Positions 11,499 through 17,068 of a stretch of DNA of 17,068 nt are shown piece after piece. The DNA lies in contig QAKK01000040.1 of assembly GCA_003343845.1 (NCBI GenBank), forward strand, positions 1 through 17,068, given 5' to 3'. Within the stretch, counting starts at the first letter, position 1. Each line of letters starts with the position of its first letter. Under the pieces are notes generated by a model that worked only from the letters and a program-made list of their open reading frames with translations, was not told the origin of the DNA and did not search any database. This stretch comes from Oscillospiraceae bacterium. GTDB taxonomy: Bacteria > Bacillota > Clostridia > Oscillospirales > CAG-272. The position numbers and the translations under genes are program-made.

Positions 11499-14400
11499 AT
11501 GGCTCAGAAAGCAACCGCAAAGTTTGAGGATCTTATCATCCCGACTTACAAACCCGGAGCGAGCGAAGCGCTTCCGATGTTTTTTGAGAAGAAGCCGTAT
11601 CAGGGTGCGACCGGGCATCTGTATCCGATCCCGTTCACGACCCGCATCAGCGACAAGAAACAGGACGTGACCTATCACGCCGCAGTGCTCGAAAATGAGT
11701 ACATCAAGCTCGAGGTCCTGCCCGAGATCGGCGGCAAGATCCAGCGTGCGCTGGATAAGACCAATGATTACGATTTTGTTTATCACAATAAGGTCATCAA
11801 GCCGGCAATGGTCGGTCTTGCAGGTCCGTGGGTGTCCGGCGGTATTGAGTTCAACTGGCCGCAGCACCACCGTCCGACGACCTTCATGCCGTTGGAAGCC
11901 ACCATCACCGAGCGTGAGAACGGCGAGAAGACGGTCTGGGTCGGCGAGGTGGATCCGCTGCTCCGCATGAAGGGCATGGCGGGCATCACCATTGTCCCCG
12001 GCAAGTCCTATTTCAAGGCGGAGGTGCAGGTCTACAACCGCACGCCCTATCCGCAGCCCTTTATGTGGTGGGCAAACCTTGCTGTCGAGATCAACGAAGA
12101 CTACCGCACGGTGTTCCCGCCGGATGTTGAGTGGGTCAACGACCATGACCGCCGCGCCATCCTGGAGTGGCCGATTGCCAAAGGCGTGTACCACACCGCG
12201 CGTCCCTTTGACTTCGGCAAGGGCACCGATATCCATAACCTCGCAAACGTGCGCGTTCCCTCGTCCTATCTGGTTTCCAAGGGACAGAGCGACGCGGATT
12301 ACATCTCCGGCTACGATGTGGGCAGAGAGTGCGGCATCGTGACCGTTGCCAACCACCACATCGCTCCCGGCAAGAAGCTGTGGCACTGGGGCAACCATCC
12401 CTTCGGCGACAAGTGGTGCTCCAACCTCACCGACGACGGCTCCAAGTACGTCGAGCTGATGACCGGTGTTTACACCGACAACCAGCCTGACTTCACCTGG
12501 ATCATGCCCTACGAGACCAAGACCTTTGAACAGTATTGGTATCCCGTCAAGGACATCGGCGAGACCAAGAATGCCACCATCGACGCGGCAATCAACGTGG
12601 AGAAGCGCGACGGCAAGCTGTTTGTCGGTGTTTACGCAACCGGCGCATACAAGAATGCAAAGCTGGTGATCCGCCACGGCGATGCCACCATTGAAGAGAC
12701 CATCAAGGACATTTCGCCCGAGAAGACCTTCACCAAGTCCTACGAGATCAAGGGACTGGATATGAAGAAGGTTTCGGTCGATTTCCTCACGGCGGACGGC
12801 GTCAAGCTGGTGGACTACCGCTACTACGAGCGCGGGCACAAGAAGCCGATCGAACCCCGCAAGCCCGCTCTGCCGCCCTGCGAGATCAAGACGAACGAAG
12901 AACTGTACATCAACGGCAAGCATCTGGAGCAGTACAAGCACTTCGCATATGAGCCCGCAGACTACTACCTCGAGGCACTTTCCCGCGATGACGGCGACAG
13001 CCGCTGCAACACCGCAATGGGCAACATGCGCCTGAAGGAAGGCAGATTTGAGGAAGCCATCGCTTACTATGACAAGGCGATCGCACGCCTCACCCTGCGC
13101 AACGATAACCCCTACGACGTCGAGGCGCTCTACCACAAGGGCATCGCACTGCGTTACCTCGGCAAGCTCGACGAAGCATATGACTATCTCTACAGAAGCA
13201 TCTGGAGTCAGGATTATGCGGCAGCCGGCTACTATGCACTTGCCGGCATCGATTGCATCCGCGGCGACTACGATGAGGCTGTGAAGAAGCTCGACCTCTG
13301 CCTGACCTACGGCTCGATGAACCTCGAGGCGCTCAAACGCAAGGCGGAGATCACCGGCGACAAGGCGATCTTCGACAAGATCCGCGAGATCGACCCGCTC
13401 TTTGACGTCCTGCCCGACAAGCATGAGTATTTCATCGACCGTGCGGTCGAATTCATGAATGCAGGTATGACCGACAAGGCGGTTGCCATCCTGAAGAAGG
13501 CTGACGCAAAGCGTCCGCTCGTCAACTACTATCTCGGTTACCTCACCGGCGACAAGAAGTACTACGAGAAGGCAGACAAGTGCGATTGGAGCTGCGCATT
13601 CCCGGCGCGTCTCGACGACATCGCCGTCCTTAAGGCTGCAAACACCGGCATGGCGAAGTATTACCTCGGCTGCCTGTACTATGACAGACGCCGCTATGAG
13701 GATGCAATCGCAATGTGGGAGGCGGCAGACCGTGAGCTCGGCGGCTTTGCACCCGCTTGCCGCAACCTCGGCTTGGCTTACTTCGACAAGCGCGGCGACT
13801 TCACCGGTGCAGAGAAGGCGCTTAGGAAGGCGCTCGACCTCGACAACGGCAAGAACGACCGGATCTTCTTCGAGTTTGCACAGCTGTACAAGAACGGCGG
13901 CAAGAGCGTCGAAGAGCGTCTCGCCCTGCACGAGAAGTATGCAAAGCTCAGTGCAATGCGCGACGACTGCACGCTGGATCACTCGATCCTGCTCACCGAA
14001 CTCGGCAGATATGATGAGGCAAAGGCGCTGCTCGACGGTCACTGGTTCCATACTTATGAGGGCGGCGAGGGCAACCTCACGCGTCACCATGCATGGCTGA
14101 TGACCCTGATCGGCAAGAAACTTGCCGCAGAAGGGAAGTATAAGGAAGCCATCGAGGCATACAAGAGCGGCTATACCTTCCCGCTGTGCTACGGCGAGGA
14201 GAAGAACTACTTCGCACAGGAGAGCCACCTTGGCTACGGTCTGGCAATGGCATACAAGGCGGACGGCAACAAGCGCGAGTACGAGAAGGCGCTGAAGAGC
14301 GCCATGACCGACCACGCAGCCCCATCCGAGATCAGCTACTTCCGCGCGCTTGCTTTCTATGAGGCAGGCGAGATCAGCGCGGCGCATGCGCTCTGCGAGG

Positions 14401-14651
14401 AGATGATCGCGGCGGGCAAGGAGAAGATCCGCGATAAGGACATTCCCGCTTACTACGGCGTCGGTTCGCCCTGCCCGTGCCCGTTCGAGTACAACTTCCC
14501 GAAGATCAACACGGTCAAGGGTCTTGTGCTGGAGGCATTCGGCGAGCTCGGACTCGGTCGCGTCATCGAGGCGAAGGAGCACATTGCCGAGGCAAAGAAA
14601 CTCGACGTCACGAACTTTGCGGTCGCGATGTTTGAGGAATTCTGCAAATAA
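11499..14651 (+). CDS. DUF5107 domain protein with long TPR region
   Basis: Protein of 1050 residues with no signal peptide, so cytoplasmic. AAAGGAG precedes ATG 11499. Residues about 35-340 match the DUF5107 type: a beta-sandwich reminiscent of galactose mutarotase-like carbohydrate-active domains, with LENEYIKLEVLPEIGGKIQR, GPWVSGGIEFNWPQHHRPT and PQPFMWWANLAV. Residues 340-450 look like a beta-rich linker domain. Residues about 480-1040 are tetratricopeptide repeats (GRFEEAIAYYDKAIARL, GKLDEAYDYLYRSIW, RRYEDAIAMWEAADRELGG, GKYKEAIEAYKSGYTFPL). Such proteins occur in carbohydrate loci of Clostridia, Bacteroidetes and Actinobacteria; their reaction is not one I can state. Conserved acidic, His and Trp residues in the first domain (GIEFNWPQHH) make a glycan-active role plausible. 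It precedes a GH5-like gene and faces a sugar-sensor regulator, which supports this. Confidence 0.85.
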   Translation: MAQKATAKFEDLIIPTYKPGASEALPMFFEKKPYQGATGHLYPIPFTTRISDKKQDVTYHAAVLENEYIKLEVLPEIGGKIQRALDKTNDYDFVYHNKVIKPAMVGLAGPWVSGGIEFNWPQHHRPTTFMPLEATITERENGEKTVWVGEVDPLLRMKGMAGITIVPGKSYFKAEVQVYNRTPYPQPFMWWANLAVEINEDYRTVFPPDVEWVNDHDRRAILEWPIAKGVYHTARPFDFGKGTDIHNLANVRVPSSYLVSKGQSDADYISGYDVGRECGIVTVANHHIAPGKKLWHWGNHPFGDKWCSNLTDDGSKYVELMTGVYTDNQPDFTWIMPYETKTFEQYWYPVKDIGETKNATIDAAINVEKRDGKLFVGVYATGAYKNAKLVIRHGDATIEETIKDISPEKTFTKSYEIKGLDMKKVSVDFLTADGVKLVDYRYYERGHKKPIEPRKPALPPCEIKTNEELYINGKHLEQYKHFAYEPADYYLEALSRDDGDSRCNTAMGNMRLKEGRFEEAIAYYDKAIARLTLRNDNPYDVEALYHKGIALRYLGKLDEAYDYLYRSIWSQDYAAAGYYALAGIDCIRGDYDEAVKKLDLCLTYGSMNLEALKRKAEITGDKAIFDKIREIDPLFDVLPDKHEYFIDRAVEFMNAGMTDKAVAILKKADAKRPLVNYYLGYLTGDKKYYEKADKCDWSCAFPARLDDIAVLKAANTGMAKYYLGCLYYDRRRYEDAIAMWEAADRELGGFAPACRNLGLAYFDKRGDFTGAEKALRKALDLDNGKNDRIFFEFAQLYKNGGKSVEERLALHEKYAKLSAMRDDCTLDHSILLTELGRYDEAKALLDGHWFHTYEGGEGNLTRHHAWLMTLIGKKLAAEGKYKEAIEAYKSGYTFPLCYGEEKNYFAQESHLGYGLAMAYKADGNKREYEKALKSAMTDHAAPSEISYFRALAFYEAGEISAAHALCEEMIAAGKEKIRDKDIPAYYGVGSPCPCPFEYNFPKINTVKGLVLEAFGELGLGRVIEAKEHIAEAKKLDVTNFAVAMFEEFCK

Positions 14652-14665
14652 GATTTACGGGGAGA

Positions 14666-14691
14666 GCCGATCGGGGATTTCCCCGATCGGC
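14666..14691 (+). other. Strong intra-operon hairpin without T tract
   Basis: GCCGATCGGGGA pairs perfectly with TCCCCGATCGGC around a TT loop, 14 bp after the DUF5107-TPR stop. It is followed by AGTCTCTGTATAT, not a T run, so it is a poor terminator. It could protect the upstream mRNA end after processing and lower expression of the next gene. Confidence 0.65.
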
Positions 14692-14714
14692 AGTCTCTGT
14701 ATATGACATTATTA

Positions 14715-14720
14715 TATAAT
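14715..14720 (+). promoter_or_regulatory. Consensus -10 box before the GH5-like gene, no clear -35
   Basis: TATAAT at 14715-14720 lies 24 bases before the start codon. The expected -35 position reads AGTCTC, a poor match. It may be a weak or activator-dependent second promoter; read-through from the upstream gene is the alternative. Confidence 0.35.
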
Positions 14721-14743
14721 GTAGTTTTTCGGAGGAAAAAGCA

Positions 14744-15838
14744 ATGGGACAGAAATGGTCCAAGGAAAAAGCCTGGGAATGGTACAACAGCCGCCCGTGG
14801 ATCCGCGGCTTCAACTATATTTCCTGCGGCGCGGTCAACCGCATCGAGCAGTGGCAGGAATTTGAGCACGATCGCATTGAGGAGTGCTTCCGCGTAGAGC
14901 TGAAGCTGGCGCATGAGACCGGGTTCAACGCCGTGCGCTCGATCCTGCCCTATGAGGTGTGGGGGCGTCAGCACGACAGCTTCATGAAGTATCTCGAGAC
15001 CTATCTTGAGATTTGTGCGGAGAATGAGCTCGGCGTCATGATCTGCTTCGGCAATGACTGCACCGTCCCCGCAGAGGAATACAAGCTGCCGGAATTCGGT
15101 CCGCAGCATGTGGACTACGGCTATCACGGCGGCATGGCACGCTCTCCGCATGACGTGCTGGCGTCGAACGGCAAGTCGCCGCTCGATGTGCCCGAATACG
15201 CCGAGGACTTCTGCCGCATGGTGGACGAGATCGTCGGCAAGTATGCAAAGGATGAGCGTGTCATCGTCTGGGACATCTTCAACGAGATCGGCAACAGTCG
15301 CCGTTGGATGCTGAGCGTGCCGTGGATGGAGCGCTTCTTCGAGATCGCGCGTTCGCACGACCCGATTCAGCCGCTGACTGCCTGCGCATGGACGCTGAAC
15401 CCCGGTCACGAGCCCTGCGAGCCCGAGCGTATCGCGATGGAGCTCTCCGATGTTATCAGCTACCATGATTACAGAGACTATCAGACCTCGATCGACATCA
15501 TTGATATGCTGCAGATGCGGTATGACCGTCCGCTGTTCAACACCGAGTGGCTGCACAGAATGCAGGGCAACAAGATCCAGTCGCATCTGCCGCTCTTCTA
15601 TCTCGAGAAGATCGCCTGCTTCAACTGGGGTCTCGTCGTCGGCAAGAGCCAGAACAACGAGCCTTGGGAAGCCATCTGGCGCAGATGGGAAAAGGGCGAG
15701 GGCGAAAATTACGATTTCACCCAGTGGCAGCATGAGCTCTTCCGCCCGAATCTCCGCCCGTATGACCCCAAAGAGCTCCGTGTCATGAAAAAGTACTTTG
15801 AAAAAGCGGACGAACGCTTCAAAATGTGCAAAAAATGA
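14744..15838 (+). CDS. Cellulase-family (GH5-like, clan A) intracellular glycoside hydrolase
   Basis: Protein of 364 residues with no signal peptide, so it should act in the cytoplasm. It is one (beta/alpha)8 barrel. The acid/base is E181 in VWDIFNEIGN and the nucleophile is E268 in PLFNTEWLHR, the spacing expected for clan A retaining enzymes; YHDYRD (240-245) lies between them. N-terminal WYNSRPWIRGFNYISCGAVN is typical of proteins often labelled '1,4-beta-xylanase' or 'cellulase family'. GGAGGA lies 7 bases before ATG 14744. It is 92 bp downstream of the DUF5107-TPR gene on the same strand and is probably co-expressed. The intracellular site suggests hydrolysis of imported oligosaccharides rather than polymers. 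Substrate and exact GH family are not settled by sequence reading alone. Confidence 0.85.
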   Translation: MGQKWSKEKAWEWYNSRPWIRGFNYISCGAVNRIEQWQEFEHDRIEECFRVELKLAHETGFNAVRSILPYEVWGRQHDSFMKYLETYLEICAENELGVMICFGNDCTVPAEEYKLPEFGPQHVDYGYHGGMARSPHDVLASNGKSPLDVPEYAEDFCRMVDEIVGKYAKDERVIVWDIFNEIGNSRRWMLSVPWMERFFEIARSHDPIQPLTACAWTLNPGHEPCEPERIAMELSDVISYHDYRDYQTSIDIIDMLQMRYDRPLFNTEWLHRMQGNKIQSHLPLFYLEKIACFNWGLVVGKSQNNEPWEAIWRRWEKGEGENYDFTQWQHELFRPNLRPYDPKELRVMKKYFEKADERFKMCKK

Positions 15839-15903
15839 CAGTCATACAAAAATTCCGCACAAAAACCGAAAAAAATTCACACATCATTTTGTAAAAGCTG
15901 TAG

Positions 15904-15909
15904 TATAAT
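15904..15909 (+). promoter_or_regulatory. -10 box before the beta-helix protein gene
   Basis: TATAAT at 15904-15909 in an AT-rich 108-bp gap, 37 bases before the start codon. The -35 region (ACATCA) is poor. No terminator was seen after the GH5-like gene, only a short ATGAC-A-GTCAT palindrome at 15835-15845, so the gene may use both its own promoter and read-through. Confidence 0.45.
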
Positions 15910-15946
15910 AAATACAGCAAAAATATTTTTTTTGGAGGAAAAACCT

Positions 15947-17068
15947 ATGAAGAAGTACATTGGCATTTTTGCGGCTATGCTGCTCTGCGCGCTGCTGGCA
16001 CTCTCCGCTTTTGCTGCCGAGACGGTTGTTTACGTCAACGACGGCGGCACGGGCGACGGTTCCAGTGCAAGCGCACCGCTCGGCAACATGACTGAAGCGA
16101 TCAACAAGATCGCAAACGGCGGTAAGGTCGTCATCGTCGACACCTACACCTGCGCGGAAGAGTATCGCGAGCCGACCCACAAGGGCGACATCATCGTTAC
16201 TGGCGGTAAGTATGTCTTTACAAACGGCGCGTACAACCGCTGGTTCCTCAGCGGCCCCGGCGCGACCACCTTTGAGAACATCACCTTTGAGTACGGCGAA
16301 GGCTCGACCTCGTTGTTCCTCGCGCAGTTCTTCCCGCTGACCTTCGGCGAAGGCGTCGTGACGCCTGAAACCGGCAAGGTCTATGTGGTCGGCGGCTATC
16401 AGTACAATCAGGAAGGTGTCATGAACGATGCACCGAGATATGATGCGGATTCGCACATCACGATCAAGAGCGGTACATACTGGGCAGTCTCCGGCTTCAG
16501 CCGCGGCGGATCCATGGAGGAGTACACCGGCACGTCGCACATCACGATCAACGGCGGCACGATCTCCACGGTTTACGGCGCAGGCATCAACGGCAGCTAT
16601 GCGCTGAATTGCGAGATCATCATCAACGACGGTAATGTCCAGAACGTGAGAACCGGCGGTGACCTGACCCGCCGCCTCAACGGCAACGCTACTGTCACGA
16701 TTAACGGCGGTATGGTCGGTCTGCTTTCTATCAACAATCTGATGGGTCATGCAAACGTTTATTACAACGGCGGTACGATTGCCATGGCAGAGAAGACGGT
16801 TGAGTCCGCAGTCGAAGAGTTTGTCACCGACGGCACGGCAACCCTTATCGCATCGCCCAAGGTAGACACCAAGCTCCTCTCCATCTTCTTTGACGAAGTT
16901 CAGATCAGCGACGGCAAGACGCCCGCTGCTACGACCGAGCCTGCAAAGACCACGGCGCCTGCAAAGACCACGGCGCCTGCAAAGACCACGGAGCCTGCAA
17001 AGACGACCGAGCCTGCGAAGACGACCGAGCCTGCGAAGACCACGGCGCCTGCGAAGACCACGGCGCCT
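15947..17068 (+). CDS. Secreted beta-helix repeat protein with Thr/Pro-rich tail (runs off the right edge)
   Basis: The first 374 codons are open to the window end. GGAGG at 15934-15938 precedes ATG 15947. Residues 1-24 are a clear signal peptide (MKKYIGIFAAMLLCALLALS, cleaved near AFA-AET). Residues about 25-320 contain repeated short strands ending in asparagine-glycine-glycine turns (HITIKSGTY, HITINGGTI, ATVTINGGMV, YYNGGTIAM), the pattern of a right-handed parallel beta-helix as in pectate-lyase-like or adhesin proteins. No catalytic residues were recognised. From residue 329 on, it is a six-residue repeat TT(E/A)PAK, typical of an extended extracellular linker to a wall, membrane or further domain beyond the edge. 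Its position after the GH5-like gene suggests a role in glycan binding or at the cell surface, which is inference. Confidence 0.85.
   Translation, partial: MKKYIGIFAAMLLCALLALSAFAAETVVYVNDGGTGDGSSASAPLGNMTEAINKIANGGKVVIVDTYTCAEEYREPTHKGDIIVTGGKYVFTNGAYNRWFLSGPGATTFENITFEYGEGSTSLFLAQFFPLTFGEGVVTPETGKVYVVGGYQYNQEGVMNDAPRYDADSHITIKSGTYWAVSGFSRGGSMEEYTGTSHITINGGTISTVYGAGINGSYALNCEIIINDGNVQNVRTGGDLTRRLNGNATVTINGGMVGLLSINNLMGHANVYYNGGTIAMAEKTVESAVEEFVTDGTATLIASPKVDTKLLSIFFDEVQISDGKTPAATTEPAKTTAPAKTTAPAKTTEPAKTTEPAKTTEPAKTTAPAKTTAP
16931..17068 (+). repeat. 18-bp tandem repeat encoding TT(E/A)PAK
   Basis: Seven full 18-bp units plus 12 bases of an eighth run to the window edge. Unit order by the variable residue is E, A, A, E, E, E, A, then A. 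Codon use also varies (ACG/ACC, GCA/GCG), so the units are not identical copies. The repeat encodes a Thr/Pro/Lys linker that could be O-glycosylated or span the cell wall. Copy number could vary between strains. Confidence 0.95.

Noticed and set aside
11379..14582. 1067-codon open frame on the minus strand opposite the DUF5107-TPR gene
   Set aside because: It is antisense to a clear domain-bearing gene, has low-complexity Val/Leu/Ala/Asp composition typical of the reverse of GC-rich coding sequence, and no recognisable domain.
14453..15733. 426-codon minus-strand frame opposite the GH5-like gene
   Set aside because: Shadow of the real gene, which has catalytic motifs and a ribosome site; the frame also crosses an operon boundary.
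16931..17068. Short tandem repeats as a CRISPR array or noncoding satellite
   Set aside because: They are in frame, contiguous without spacers, and encode a Thr/Pro linker in a secreted protein.

Overview
The window looks like a chromosomal segment of a fairly GC-rich low-GC-phylum relative, most likely a gut or rumen Clostridia member of the Oscillospirales/Ruminococcaceae type. The evidence is the gene content (YceD-L32 pair, LuxS, MntP, a YdjI/YdjG/YdjH-like cluster, GH43 and GH5-like enzymes with DUF5107-TPR), the strong AGGAGG ribosome sites, and sigma-A promoters that are almost all TTGnnn-17 bp-TAnnnT. This taxonomy is inference. No phage structural genes, insertion sequences or CRISPR arrays were seen.

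Layout. (1) 1-412 has no protein gene. It holds a minus-strand tRNA-Ser(UGA) running off the left edge, preceded on the same strand by a 5' half copy of a tRNA-Ser that breaks at the anticodon loop and still sits behind a near-perfect promoter; a second near-perfect promoter faces right. (2) 413-3623 is a three-gene plus-strand operon resembling Bacillus subtilis ydjI, ydjG and ydjH: an SPFH protein with three zinc ribbons, a zinc-ribbon protein with a C-terminal membrane segment, and a TPM-domain membrane protein. It ends at a 44-nt perfect palindromic terminator. (3) On the minus strand, luxS-mntP form one unit, an XRE/zinc-ribbon regulator stands alone, and a CatA-like acetyltransferase is coupled to an AlkD-like DNA repair protein by a 4-base overlap. 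(4) 6905-8428 encodes a secreted GH43 lipoprotein. It converges with an unrecognised membrane-anchored protein (8533-9147, minus). (5) yceD(DUF177)-rpmF form a short ribosome-linked operon. (6) From 10215 to the right edge is what looks like a carbohydrate-responsive locus. A regulator with a LacI-type sugar-sensor fold but a C-terminal LuxR-type helix-turn-helix is divergent from a 1050-residue DUF5107-TPR protein, followed by a cytoplasmic GH5-like enzyme and a secreted beta-helix protein with a Thr/Pro repeat tail that runs off the right edge.

How the genes may work together. The regulator probably senses a sugar ligand and controls its own promoter and the divergent one; a 16-bp palindrome lies over its own -35 box. 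DUF5107-TPR and the GH5-like enzyme both lack signal peptides, so they would act on imported oligosaccharides. The GH43 lipoprotein and the beta-helix protein are exported and could act on or bind polysaccharide outside. The YdjI/G/H-like operon fits a membrane-stress or membrane-organisation role. The regulator with its divergent genes is the most interesting part of the window; the half tRNA-Ser is the most unexplained piece of DNA.
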